A stretch of 64,000 nucleotides of DNA from JBNJFY01 sp051747265. GTDB lineage: Bacteria > Bacteroidota > Rhodothermia > Balneolales > Balneolaceae. The translations under genes were made by a program, and so were the position numbers. This document shows, in pieces, positions 35,303 to 44,857 of this stretch. Where the stretch lies: contig JBNJFY010000005.1 in NCBI GenBank assembly GCA_051747265.1, positions 248,001 to 312,000 of the forward strand, written 5' to 3'. The notes under the pieces are model-generated. The model saw only the letters and a program-made list of their open reading frames with translations, was not told where the DNA came from and ran no database searches. Position 1 is the stretch's first letter; each line of letters opens with the position of its first letter.

Positions 35303-35995
35303 TCATTTATCCAAATGGCGTTCCTTGATCACTTGCCATAGCTTCGGATAGGCCTCTTGATAGTCCAGCTGACTTTTATGTATAATCTCCTTGGCTTCAT
35401 CGGCGTCATAGACGTCCGTAATCTCGCTTTGCGACTCGCTGAATGAATTGGGCACCGCTTTATAAGTAATGAAATAGTGGCGCAATCGATCTAGCAAGCC
35501 TTCATTCAGCTCAGATATCGATCGGTAATCACCATATTGGGCATCTCCCTTCAGAACCGCGATAATCTTGTCATCGGCCTCATTCCCATCAATCATTCGG
35601 AGACCACCAATGGGATAGGCATCCAAAATCAAGTCGCCATGGGTAATTCCCCGCTCAGTGAGCACGCAGATATCCAAGGGATCATCATCACCTTCGATGT
35701 TGGTTCGATTCGTTTGCTCTTGACAATGCTTGCCCACACGATCCCCACAAAGCGTTTGGGGTACAAAACCGTAAGGAGCCGGACAACTATTGGAAAAACG
35801 TTGAGGGCGATCCACTTTCAAATAACCGCTACGTTTATCCAGCTCATATTTCATGGTATCACCGGGGACAATCTCAATATAAACGGTAATTAAATCCGGT
35901 GTAGATTTTCCGATAGATACGCCGTGCCAGGGATGGGGTTTGGCTAGGTCGTATAAGGCGTTTAAAGTTTGTGTGGACTCAGATTGGGAACTCAT
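35303..35995 (-). CDS. ppa: Inorganic pyrophosphatase (family I)
   Basis: This is a soluble Mg-dependent pyrophosphatase that hydrolyses PPi to two phosphates, pulling biosynthetic reactions forward. It contains the family signature DDDPLDI (D103, D105, D108), the KYE-like MKYELDK (E51, K54), and the GDxQYGDYRSISELNEGLLDRLRHYFITYK tail. At 230 residues it is slightly longer than E. coli Ppa, the extra part being the N-terminus and the insert CQEQTNRTNIEG before the signature. The ATG at 35995 is supported by the HPWHGVSIG start. Monocistronic. Confidence 0.95.
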   Translation of the reverse strand: MSSQSESTQTLNALYDLAKPHPWHGVSIGKSTPDLITVYIEIVPGDTMKYELDKRSGYLKVDRPQRFSNSCPAPYGFVPQTLCGDRVGKHCQEQTNRTNIEGDDDPLDICVLTERGITHGDLILDAYPIGGLRMIDGNEADDKIIAVLKGDAQYGDYRSISELNEGLLDRLRHYFITYKAVPNSFSESQSEITDVYDADEAKEIIHKSQLDYQEAYPKLWQVIKERHLDK

Positions 35996-36210
35996 AATTG
36001 GCTACTAATTCTTGATGGTTTAGGTTCGACAAAAATTAAAATACGAGCCATTCCCGGGCCAACCAATTCTTTTTGGGATGGGGCATAGTTGAACTAACCA
36101 CTGAAGTATATAATTACGACTTTTAGCCCATAGATAATGAGTAAAATGTTTATAACTTTGGAGCCGTATAGATTTCATTAAGAATTGATGACCAAATCTT
36201 ACCAAACTGA

Positions 36211-38274
36211 ATGGAACGGCATCTTTTACTGATCATTTGTAGCCTGAGCCTGCTAGCCCTGGAGCCGGGTAGCATCATATTCGCCCAGGAAAATACCGCA
36301 GCGGATTCCCTGCTGACCGACACCTTGGAAACAGTCCAAATTGAAGCTGCCAACGCCCAATATTCTATTGATCGCGCGCCTTTTTCATATTCGACCATCA
36401 ACCGAAGTATTGGGCAGCTGAATCAAAACTCAGGAACCTCTTTAGCTGATTTAACCGCTGATCTGCCCGGAATCTGGATCAACGATCGGGAAAATTTCGC
36501 TCTGGGGAATCGGATCACCATGCGCGGCATTGGTTGGCGAGCCGCCTTTGGAGTTCGTGGTATCCAACTGGTACTGGATGGCATTCCGTTAACCATGGCT
36601 GATGGTCAGTCGGTAACCAACATTATCGATCCGGGCTATATTCGGCAACTGGAAGTAATCCGTGGGCCCTCCTCCCTGTTTTGGGGTAATGCCGGTGGCG
36701 GGGTATTGTATCTGAAGACTATTCCCACCAATGATCAGTCTTCTTCGATAAACATTGGGCTTCAGCGTGGATTTTACAACACCAAGCGCTATGATTTCCA
36801 AGTTGCACAACCGTTAGGCAAGCATTACATCAGTGGATATGCCAGTCGGCAACTCACCGACGGCTACCGCGATTACAGTTCGGCTACGTTGAACCGTGCG
36901 GGACTGGGCGGTTATTTCCAATTGGGCTCCAACCTGCTGCTTAATTACCACAGTGCTTTTTTGGCTATGCCCTTTGCCGAACACCCCGGTTCATTAAATA
37001 GGCAACAAGCGCAATCTGAACCGACCCAAGCCCTTACCAGCTACGAAAACTTGGAAGCCGGCAAAATTGCCTATCAAGGGCAAGTTGGTTTTTCACTAAA
37101 CTGGACCCCCTCCTTTGGGAACTTTGAACTATCCGGTTATGGGATCAAACGGGATCTGGAAAACCCTCTTACCTTCGCCTATATCGATTTAGATCGAAAC
37201 GCCGGCGGGGGGCGTTTCAGCTATGAATTTTCATGGAAAGGAATTACGCTGCAAGCCGGTGCCGATGCCAAATACCAGGGCGATTTCCGCCAAAACTTTG
37301 ATAACAACTTGGGGGAACCCACTTCCATTCCTCGTTTGGAACAAACCGAAGAAGTATTCAGTCGATCCGGTTTCGGAATCCTGACTTACGACTGGAAATT
37401 TTTAACCCTGACCGGTGGTATCCGTTATAATCTGGTGGATTTTCAGCTGGATGATTCCATCCTAACTGACGGTGACGATTCGGGGCAACGCAGCTTTGAA
37501 GCACTCACTCCGGCACTGGGGATCAGTTTCAATTGGGTCAAACAGACGTTATACGCTAATTACACCACCGCTTTCGAAGCACCCACCACCACCGAATTAG
37601 TCAATCGACCAGATAACGAGGGTGGGTTTAACCCAGAAATTGAGCCCGAACACATGGCAGGCATCGAAGTGGGACTACGTGGATCCTTTTGGGACCGACG
37701 TATTCGCTACGATCTGGTTGCCTATCAACAACAGATTAATGACATGTTGATTCCCTACCAAGATGCAACTTCCGATCGTGTTTATTATCGGAACGCGGGA
37801 AAAACCCAGCATCAAGGAGTGGAGGCACAATTTTCCATCCGCCCCCTTCGTCCGTTTACTTTAGGAGCTTCGCTTTCGCTGTTAGAAGCCACCTTTAAGC
37901 AAGGCATCACTCAAGACAGTACTGTTTTATCGGGTAACCACATACCTGGGGTAACACCGCAACGTATCAATGCATTCATAGAGATGAAACACGCGGGTAT
38001 GCGAGCTAAACTAGCCCTGGAACATGTGAAGGAATACTATGTAAACAGCATTAACACTGAAATGAATAATGGCTACGATATTTTGGATTTAGAGATTAGC
38101 CATACAGGTATTGAATTGAATGAGTATGTACTTTTATACCCATTTCTGGAAATTCGCAACCTCACGGATATCAATTATTACGGATCGGTAGTGGTAAATG
38201 CTCGCGGCGATCAATTTTTTGAACCCTCGGCGGGTCGACACGCCATGGCTGGATTCACCCTGCAAATCAAATAA
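36211..38274 (+). CDS. TonB-dependent outer-membrane receptor
   Basis: The 687-residue protein begins with a signal peptide ending FAQEN (about 27). The plug domain (about 55-165) includes LADLTADLPGIWINDRENFALGNRITMRGIGWRAAFGVRGIQLVLDGIPLTMADGQSVTNIIDPGYIRQLEVIRGPSSLFWGNAGGGVLYLKT, with the RGIG and RGPSS features. A 22-strand barrel follows, ending in QLIK-like FTLQIK. It imports siderophores, vitamins or small oligomers using energy from TonB; the ligand is unknown. Alone in its locus, with no SusD, sigma or Fec-type regulator beside it. Confidence 0.92.
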   Translation: MERHLLLIICSLSLLALEPGSIIFAQENTAADSLLTDTLETVQIEAANAQYSIDRAPFSYSTINRSIGQLNQNSGTSLADLTADLPGIWINDRENFALGNRITMRGIGWRAAFGVRGIQLVLDGIPLTMADGQSVTNIIDPGYIRQLEVIRGPSSLFWGNAGGGVLYLKTIPTNDQSSSINIGLQRGFYNTKRYDFQVAQPLGKHYISGYASRQLTDGYRDYSSATLNRAGLGGYFQLGSNLLLNYHSAFLAMPFAEHPGSLNRQQAQSEPTQALTSYENLEAGKIAYQGQVGFSLNWTPSFGNFELSGYGIKRDLENPLTFAYIDLDRNAGGGRFSYEFSWKGITLQAGADAKYQGDFRQNFDNNLGEPTSIPRLEQTEEVFSRSGFGILTYDWKFLTLTGGIRYNLVDFQLDDSILTDGDDSGQRSFEALTPALGISFNWVKQTLYANYTTAFEAPTTTELVNRPDNEGGFNPEIEPEHMAGIEVGLRGSFWDRRIRYDLVAYQQQINDMLIPYQDATSDRVYYRNAGKTQHQGVEAQFSIRPLRPFTLGASLSLLEATFKQGITQDSTVLSGNHIPGVTPQRINAFIEMKHAGMRAKLALEHVKEYYVNSINTEMNNGYDILDLEISHTGIELNEYVLLYPFLEIRNLTDINYYGSVVVNARGDQFFEPSAGRHAMAGFTLQIK

Positions 38275-38391
38275 AAACAAGGGTTAGCTTAACATCAATT
38301 TCAGTAATTTTTAATTTAATGCCCTTGAGCGAGCTGGAATTATTTCTATTTTCAATGAGCTATAAAAAATCTACAACAACGGTTAGGGACA

Positions 38392-39450
38392 ATGAGTAAA
38401 GTAATTAGTGGGATACAACAGGTAGGTATTGGGATACCCGATGAAAAACAAGCTTTCGACTGGTATCGCAAACATTTTGGAATGGATATTCCCATATTCC
38501 AGGAAGCCGCTGAAGCGCCCTTGATGATTGATTATACCGGCGAGGAAGTTCAATCACGCTCGGCTACCCTGGCTATCAATCTTCAAGGTGGTGGCGGGTT
38601 TGAAATTTGGCAATTTACCAGTCGTGATACCGATCCCCCTGATTTTGATGTGCAACTGGGCGATTACGGAATTTTTGTATCCCGTATAAAAAGTTTGAAT
38701 GTCGAAAAGACCTACCAACAATATCAAAAAAGTGGAATCAATACCATCAGCGAGATCCTACAAGATCCCAGTGGTTCATCGCACTTTTTTGTCCGTGATC
38801 CCCACGGATTAATTTTTCAGATTGTGGAGGGCCGCGCTTGGTTTACCAAGGGGTACCATCACACCGGTGGCCAAGCCGGAGCCATGATCGGTGTTTCTGA
38901 TATGGAGGAATCACTGAAGGTCTACCGCGATATCCTGGGTTACGATAAGGTTATTTACGACGAGACCGGCGTTTTCGATGATTTCGCGCCGCTCCCCGGG
39001 GGCAATCAGAAAGTGCGTCGTATGCTGTTAGAGCATAGTAAACCACGCCAAGGTTCATTCTCTCGCTTATTAGGGCCATCCAAACTAGAGCTGGTTTCTG
39101 TTTTTGATCGTGAACCCAATAAAATTTTTGAAAACCGATTTTGGGGCGATTTAGGGTTTATTCACTTGTGCTTCGATATCAAAGGGATGGATGCCCTGCG
39201 CGAAGAGTGTGAAGCGGCTGGGTTCCCCTTCACCGTGGACAGTCAAGATAGTTTTGATATGGGTGAGGCAGCGGGTCATTTCAGCTATATTGAAGATCCC
39301 GATGGAACACTGATCGAGTTTGTGGAAACCCACAAGATCCCCATTCTCAAAAAAATCGGCTGGTACCTGAATGTCCGTAAAAAGGATCCTAAAAAGCCAC
39401 TCCCCAATTGGATGATCAAGGCGTTGAAATTCAATAGGGTGAAGAATTAG
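38392..39450 (+). CDS. VOC superfamily protein with two domains
   Basis: The 352-residue cytoplasmic protein contains two glyoxalase/bleomycin/dioxygenase (VOC) units. The first starts QVGIGIPDEKQAFDWYRKHFGMDIPI and ends FFVRDPHGLIFQIVEG. The second starts AMIGVSDMEESLKVYRDILGYDKV and ends FSYIEDPDGTLIEFVETHKIP. Ordinary VOC enzymes coordinate a metal through H and E at these ends. The E of FQIVEG and of FVETH are there, so a dioxygenase- or isomerase-like activity is plausible. Substrate unknown. Followed by a strong hairpin terminator. Confidence 0.85.
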   Translation: MSKVISGIQQVGIGIPDEKQAFDWYRKHFGMDIPIFQEAAEAPLMIDYTGEEVQSRSATLAINLQGGGGFEIWQFTSRDTDPPDFDVQLGDYGIFVSRIKSLNVEKTYQQYQKSGINTISEILQDPSGSSHFFVRDPHGLIFQIVEGRAWFTKGYHHTGGQAGAMIGVSDMEESLKVYRDILGYDKVIYDETGVFDDFAPLPGGNQKVRRMLLEHSKPRQGSFSRLLGPSKLELVSVFDREPNKIFENRFWGDLGFIHLCFDIKGMDALREECEAAGFPFTVDSQDSFDMGEAAGHFSYIEDPDGTLIEFVETHKIPILKKIGWYLNVRKKDPKKPLPNWMIKALKFNRVKN

Positions 39451-39469
39451 CCACGTTGTTTACTCTGAC

Positions 39470-39510
39470 TATAAAATGACCGGTGTAAATTTTATGCCGG
39501 TCATTTTATA
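39470..39510. terminator. Bidirectional terminator (14-bp stem)
   Basis: TATAAAATGACCGG pairs perfectly with CCGGTCATTTTATA across a 13-nt loop. It separates the convergent VOC and AsmA-like genes and works from either strand. Confidence 0.95.
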
Positions 39511-39539
39511 CCCCTTTCTACTATTCTTTGCTCGTTCCC

Positions 39540-42500
39540 TTAATCGCTTTTGATTCTGTCTAATAACTTGCGACCTTGTTTTTTCAAATAGTCTTCGATG
39601 GCTTTCTGTACCAGAGTATCATCCGGTTTTACCGTTGGCTTTTCCATAGTTCCGGTTATTTGTACTGGTACCTCAATGATGCCCTCCTCACTCTGTAATG
39701 CTTTTACCCCCTGATCGCTAATTACAGCAGCTAGTCCCTTTTTGAACTGTTCCGGTAATAATATGGTAGCTTTATAGTCAATTTGATCGGTGAGCAAATG
39801 TTGGGTTCCCTCCATGCGCATTCCAATATTACCGCTGCTCAATTGAAAATCATCCAATGCCAATACGCTTTGTGATATCGTATAGGTAGCCTGCCATTCG
39901 TCCATAGCCAGATTTTCTAACTCTTCACTGTTGAGCAGTTCCGCCAATTGAAGCTGTATGGGATGGTCTTTCAGCCGTGCTTTGCTCATCCCCAACGTAC
40001 CTGACGCTTCAATAGAAGCAATTTCCGGGGTGAGGGTGGCGTCCAATTCAGAGCTATACGTTATCTGCGTACTAAAGGCCCCATCGACGTATTTATGAAT
40101 ATTGGAGACGCGTCCTAGAAATTTGGTCTCTTTGAAAAACTGATTCACTTTCAAATCACTCAATGTACCATTAAAAGACAGTTGAGTACGATTGGGCTGC
40201 GGAATATCCCACTGTATGTCACCCGTAATCGATCCATCAAACCAATTAGCTGAGGCCTCCGGGGCACGAATTTGATCCTGTGTAATCTGTGTTTGGCCCT
40301 GAATATCCTGAATTACCAACCCCATGAACTTCATTTCACGAATATCAACTTCTATGGTCATTTCAATATCGGGTAATTCCACAAGTATTGACTCATCCGT
40401 TGATTCCGCATCCACATCCGCATCCCAATCCATCAATTCATCCAAGTCCACGCGATTACTTCGAAATATACCGGTGTACTTCGGCCTTGGCCCTGCTTCA
40501 GCTTCAGTAGCCGCAAATGCATCAACCAGGGAAATATAGTGTTCGACATTCCCTTCCAAAGTGTAATCCGATTGCCCCATATTCATGGAAAAGTTAACCA
40601 GTTGCGCAACATTGGGCTCTAATCGCAGCTGCGTCTGTAAATTGGTTATTGGTAACCAGAGGGAATCCCCGGCAATCATAACATTGGTTAACCGACTGGA
40701 CCCTTCCAAGGAAAGCGCACTTAAATTATTCCATGATCCAGATGCGTGTAGGTTTATATTGGCCATTCCCTCCTGCTGCTGAATATAGGGTTCCAATGAA
40801 TAGATGGTTGCCAATTCATGCAAGTCAGCATCTCCGATGATGTTCAGATCAAAGACCGGATCCGAAGACCAATAATCTTGCACTTGCCCACTAATTTCCA
40901 AGTGATTCTTTCCTGATACAATATTAGAGGTTTGGATAATCAACCGGTGAGCAGCCAATTCAGCATCAAATTCCAATGTCTCGATCGGTGGTCCATATCG
41001 TGGATAATTTATTTTTCCCTCCCGCAGGCTTACTGTGCCCTTGTGTGCAATTTTATCCAGACGATCCATATCCATTGGACCTTCCCAAAGGAGATCCGCT
41101 TGGACTAAACCACTAAGGCTAAGGGTATCTTCATCGATGGGATAAAACTGTTTTACCGTAGACAGATTCCCCATTACTTTCGTATTCACAGCCATTCCAC
41201 GTTTCTCAGTGTCCATGGGATCCCACACCTGACCGCTGATCACCACGGAGTTGTTAGCAGCGTGCATTTCCAGTTGTTCAATCTGTACCGTGTTGCCATC
41301 CAGGTTAATATTCGCAGTAATTCGCTCAATAGGCTCATCAACATCTTGGTATTTCAATCGTCCATCTTTGAGCACTATTTGCCCTTGATAGGCCACTTCA
41401 TGTAACTGGTTATACTGTCCATCCATCTGCACGGATGCTTGCCATGTGCCGGCTAGTTCCTCTACCCCTAAGGTTGATATCGGATAAAAGCGATCTACCG
41501 TATTAAGATCAATATCGGAATCCATTTGCAACTGGAATACTTGTCCTTCATCCAGTGGTTGATCAATCTGTCCGGAAGCACGAAGCGTATTCCCGCCTGC
41601 CTGCAGCTGTAACTCATCCAGCTGAATCCGTTGGTTGGTGGCTTGCAACACGATCTGTATATCCTTAATGGCATCGGGGAGTTCTTTATGCTTGAGGTAT
41701 CCATCCTGAACTTGAAAGAGAAGTTCGATTTGAGGAAGCGTTGTCTCAGTATAAGCTCCCTGTATGGTGCCCAACAGGTTTAATCGCCCCCGACTTTCCC
41801 ACAATTCCATTTCCGGAATGAGATCTTGGGGTATCCAAGTGAGCAGCTCGCCAAAATCATCTGAAGCGGAGGCTAACGTCAGATTGAGCTCGGGCGCATC
41901 CCCTCGGTAGCCGGTAATGGTGCCATTCAGATTGATCTGCACTCCGGCCAGGGTCACCGTCCCCTCACTCAGTGATATTTCTTCGCTCGCGGTATCAATA
42001 TTCAGTTGCTGATTTAATTGTAGTGGCAGATTACGAACCAGATACCGCTCATCCTGCTTAACGGTTAATCCATCCAGTATCAAATCAAGCTGTGTTTCAA
42101 TCTGATCATTCATGGCGAAAGCAATATCACCAGAGAGATTAGCAAACGTCATTTCTTGCCCGCTCTGCTGATCAGTATAGTACAGATGGGCATTTTTCAA
42201 TGTAATACTGGGCATAAGGATCCCATATCCGGTTTCGGTTTCCGGCTGCTCCGGCTCCTCATCAGTCAGTAAAAAATCGATATTTGAGCTTCCATCTTCA
42301 TCCAATCGATACACTAGTTGTGGAGACTCAAGAGACACCTCATGAAGTAATATTTGGTCATTTAGCAGCGGAAACAATCCTATACTGGTCGTTATTTGAT
42401 GGGCGACAAACACCGTATCCCCTGAGGGGCTGGGAACCACCAGACTATCAAGGGAAACGCCCAGGTGCGGAAACGTTTGCAACCAGGTAAGCGAAAGGTG

Positions 42501-42650
42501 ATCGATGGTTACTTCGGTGCCGGTAGTTGCTCGGAGTTCAGGCAGAATCCAGGATCGCAGGCGAGCATCATTCACATAAAACCTGATACTGACCAATAAC
42601 ACCACACTCAGGATAGCGATAGTGATTACGATTTTCCAAATGGTTTTCAT
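39540..42650 (-). CDS. AsmA-like large envelope protein
   Basis: After one N-terminal membrane helix (about 5-25, IVITIAILSVVLLVSIRFYV) the protein reads through some 1000 residues of AsmA-type repeated beta-strands: TEVTIDHLSLTWLQTFPHLGVSLDSLVV near the start, repeated INLDGNTVQIEQLEMHAANNSVVISGQVWD-type units, and a C-terminal ASIEASGTLGMSKARLKDHPIQLQ...LLPEQFKKGLAAV segment. AsmA/TamB-like proteins span the periplasm and are implicated in lipid transport to the outer membrane. I used the ATG at 42650 (MKTIWK); an ATG at 42662 adds MLPA. Monocistronic. Confidence 0.88.
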   Translation of the reverse strand: MKTIWKIVITIAILSVVLLVSIRFYVNDARLRSWILPELRATTGTEVTIDHLSLTWLQTFPHLGVSLDSLVVPSPSGDTVFVAHQITTSIGLFPLLNDQILLHEVSLESPQLVYRLDEDGSSNIDFLLTDEEPEQPETETGYGILMPSITLKNAHLYYTDQQSGQEMTFANLSGDIAFAMNDQIETQLDLILDGLTVKQDERYLVRNLPLQLNQQLNIDTASEEISLSEGTVTLAGVQINLNGTITGYRGDAPELNLTLASASDDFGELLTWIPQDLIPEMELWESRGRLNLLGTIQGAYTETTLPQIELLFQVQDGYLKHKELPDAIKDIQIVLQATNQRIQLDELQLQAGGNTLRASGQIDQPLDEGQVFQLQMDSDIDLNTVDRFYPISTLGVEELAGTWQASVQMDGQYNQLHEVAYQGQIVLKDGRLKYQDVDEPIERITANINLDGNTVQIEQLEMHAANNSVVISGQVWDPMDTEKRGMAVNTKVMGNLSTVKQFYPIDEDTLSLSGLVQADLLWEGPMDMDRLDKIAHKGTVSLREGKINYPRYGPPIETLEFDAELAAHRLIIQTSNIVSGKNHLEISGQVQDYWSSDPVFDLNIIGDADLHELATIYSLEPYIQQQEGMANINLHASGSWNNLSALSLEGSSRLTNVMIAGDSLWLPITNLQTQLRLEPNVAQLVNFSMNMGQSDYTLEGNVEHYISLVDAFAATEAEAGPRPKYTGIFRSNRVDLDELMDWDADVDAESTDESILVELPDIEMTIEVDIREMKFMGLVIQDIQGQTQITQDQIRAPEASANWFDGSITGDIQWDIPQPNRTQLSFNGTLSDLKVNQFFKETKFLGRVSNIHKYVDGAFSTQITYSSELDATLTPEIASIEASGTLGMSKARLKDHPIQLQLAELLNSEELENLAMDEWQATYTISQSVLALDDFQLSSGNIGMRMEGTQHLLTDQIDYKATILLPEQFKKGLAAVISDQGVKALQSEEGIIEVPVQITGTMEKPTVKPDDTLVQKAIEDYLKKQGRKLLDRIKSD

Positions 42651-42786
42651 GGCAGGTAACACAAATTTTGATATAGCTCTTCTCTTGAGAATATGTGGAT
42701 CTGTATAGATTGGTCAGATCTATGCATCCATTTCCGATCATCGCGGGCAGCTAATAGCTTGGTACCGTGATGAATCAATACCTAAC

Positions 42787-43260
42787 CTAATAAACCCCTT
42801 TACTGACCGGTGCACTATAGGTAGCGGTTAATTTGGCTTTATCCAGTACATGTCCACCCATCGCCCTAAGTAGATGATCTTTATCGGCGCCCGGTTTCAA
42901 ACTGAGCTTGGTATCTAAAGCAAACAGTTTAAAGTCGTAGTGATGGGTACCACTGGGCGGACAAGGACCTCCATAACCAATTTTCTTGAAATCATTGTAT
43001 CCCTGAGCTGTACCGTCATCATGTAATCGTTTGGCAGGAATATTTTCTTGCAAACTTCGCTTATCGCCCGGAATATTATAGATCACCCAATGGACCCAGG
43101 TTCTATTGGGTGCGTCGGGATCATCGCAGATCAAAGCAAAGGACTGAGTCCCCGCGGGTACATCCCGCCAAAGTAACGGCGGTGAAATGTTTTTATCATC
43201 ACAGGTATAAGTTTGTGGAATCTGTTCATTTTTGTTGAATGCTCTACTCTCTAAAATCAT
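42787..43260 (-). CDS. YbhB/YbcL (PEBP, Raf-kinase-inhibitor-like) protein
   Basis: The 158-residue protein starts MILESRAFNKNEQIPQTYTCDDKNISPPLLWRDVPAGTQSFALICDDPDAP. It also has the PEBP core DPDAP...WVHWVIYNIPGDKRSLQE and GYGGPCPPSGTHHYDFKLFALD, all hallmark elements. The family binds anionic ligands; bacterial roles are unclear. The start ATG at 43275 (MNPLI) would add five residues; I chose 43260. A single bound-ligand site is expected. It lies 35 bp downstream of the HemG-like gene, suggesting a two-gene operon. Confidence 0.9.
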   Translation of the reverse strand: MILESRAFNKNEQIPQTYTCDDKNISPPLLWRDVPAGTQSFALICDDPDAPNRTWVHWVIYNIPGDKRSLQENIPAKRLHDDGTAQGYNDFKKIGYGGPCPPSGTHHYDFKLFALDTKLSLKPGADKDHLLRAMGGHVLDKAKLTATYSAPVSKGVY

Positions 43261-43295
43261 GATTAACGGATTCACTCCCTTCTAAGCGTAATCAG

Positions 43296-43871
43296 TTATG
43301 ATTGTGAAACTGGTCCTGATGAACTTACCGGCTCAGTTTTCGTTACTGCCTCACTGGTAAATTCGTTAAATACCTTCCGTAGTTTATCCCAGTCGGTATA
43401 TTCATAATCTTGGTTGACATCTACGTCTTTACCCGTTTTGCTGGCAATTTGACGCATGATGAATCTCTTGAAGAAGTTATATCGGGTAAATTTCAACGCA
43501 CCGGCGATATGCTCAATGCGATCGGGATTCCAGCCGGTATCGGTTAAAAAAGTCTGAGTCACATCTTCCAGCTCTTCCCAGGATTCCGGTTGATCATCCG
43601 CGGCAGCCAGGCTTACCGTCAAAAACATAGTCTGCACCTTATTTAACTCCTTTTGATGCTCCATTACGTAATGTTTGATGGCATCCTGAAATTTATGCAT
43701 GTGCACCGATGACGCGATGATCGTGCGATCAAAGGTAAATGGTGATAAGGGCGCGTTCGTGGCATCAAACAGAGATACATTCATACCCTTCATTTCTGCT
43801 TCATCACGTAAATACGCTCCAATTTTTCGAGTATGTCCTTCGGTAGTTCCGTATACGATCAACAGGTCCAT
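43296..43871 (-). CDS. HemG-like flavodoxin-domain protoporphyrinogen oxidase
   Basis: This 191-residue flavodoxin-fold protein has the FMN phosphate loop YGTTEGHTRKIG (T9-T10 region), ASSVHMHKF and LTVSLAAADD. C-terminal segments FTRYNFFKRFIMRQIASKTGKDVDVNQDYEYTDWDKL match HemG, the menaquinone-dependent protoporphyrinogen IX oxidase. That long insert-type tail distinguishes HemG from plain flavodoxins. HemG activity is likely but not certain; other homologues act as general NADPH-quinone-type flavoproteins. First gene of the pair with the PEBP gene. Confidence 0.85.
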   Translation of the reverse strand: MDLLIVYGTTEGHTRKIGAYLRDEAEMKGMNVSLFDATNAPLSPFTFDRTIIASSVHMHKFQDAIKHYVMEHQKELNKVQTMFLTVSLAAADDQPESWEELEDVTQTFLTDTGWNPDRIEHIAGALKFTRYNFFKRFIMRQIASKTGKDVDVNQDYEYTDWDKLRKVFNEFTSEAVTKTEPVSSSGPVSQS

Positions 43872-44074
43872 ATTTGCGTATGATTTATATTGCGTCTCCT
43901 AAGCATAATGGCCATTGCGTTAACCAACTGTTATCCAAACATTTCGGTAATCTCTGTGGTCAAAATTGCCTCAATGATGACAGGCTTTTAGGTATCGTAA
44001 GATAATTTCGGGATTTCCAGCTGCAGTATTCTATATTTCCCTATTAGCTTGATCATCCAGGGAGCACACTCGTT

Positions 44075-44857
44075 ATGTTCAGACGGTATCCAAATCCCAT
44101 ACAACTGATTCTGATCATTGTCTTAGGAGCTCTCACCGCATCGGTAATTCAAGCTCAACCGATTCAACGTTCCATGAATATAGCCTGGGGATCAGGATTC
44201 TATGCCGAAAAAGATCAACTGATTTCGCCATTTCGCTATGAGGACCAATCAATGCTGGTTAATCTGGGTTATACCCAACAGCGGCCTGACAAGGTGACGA
44301 GTCTACAGGTATTTTACGCTTTAGGATCGGCTACCGCAGCGACTAATAGTTATCGCGATTATCATCGCATTTCTTTGCAACATCGCATCCAGTATTTAGT
44401 GTGGCAAGATCCACATTGGAATATCTACCTGGGCGGACGATCAGGTGTAGAGGCGTTATTGACGCAACCGGTAATAAACTCCCACGGTCTGGAGGTTCCC
44501 CTCAACAAATCAGGCTATTTTCGCTTACCATTGTCGCTGAGTGCCGGTGCTGACTGGGAGCCACAAAAGGGTCATCAAATTCACCTTCAATCTGATCTGC
44601 CACTGATATCTTATATTATTCGGAGTGATTATGCCTTGGTAGCTCCTCAAACCTTTGGGGAATTACTATCCCGAGGAACCTTAGCCTCCTGGAACCGGCT
44701 ACAGGGGTTTAACAATGAGGTCAGCTACTCCTTTCAGTTTGCCACTCGAACACGTTTACGGGTAACATACCGAGCCCATTTTCTCCGTTATGACCAACCG
44801 TTGCCTATAAAGGAGCTTTCGCAATCATTGATCTTTGGATTGGAGATAACGATATGA
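44075..44857 (+). CDS. Exported protein, possibly outer-membrane beta-barrel
   Basis: The 260-residue protein has a signal peptide (about 1-27, ASVIQAQP). The mature part alternates hydrophobic and polar residues with many aromatic ends (SMLVNLGYTQQRP, TSLQVFYALGS, HRISLQHRIQYLVWQ, HWNIYLGGRSGVEA, TRLRVTYRAHFLRY, SLIFGLEITI), fitting about ten transmembrane beta-strands. I cannot name a family. It overlaps the S41 protease start by 4 bp (ATGA), so the two are translationally coupled. Confidence 0.6.
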   Translation: MFRRYPNPIQLILIIVLGALTASVIQAQPIQRSMNIAWGSGFYAEKDQLISPFRYEDQSMLVNLGYTQQRPDKVTSLQVFYALGSATAATNSYRDYHRISLQHRIQYLVWQDPHWNIYLGGRSGVEALLTQPVINSHGLEVPLNKSGYFRLPLSLSAGADWEPQKGHQIHLQSDLPLISYIIRSDYALVAPQTFGELLSRGTLASWNRLQGFNNEVSYSFQFATRTRLRVTYRAHFLRYDQPLPIKELSQSLIFGLEITI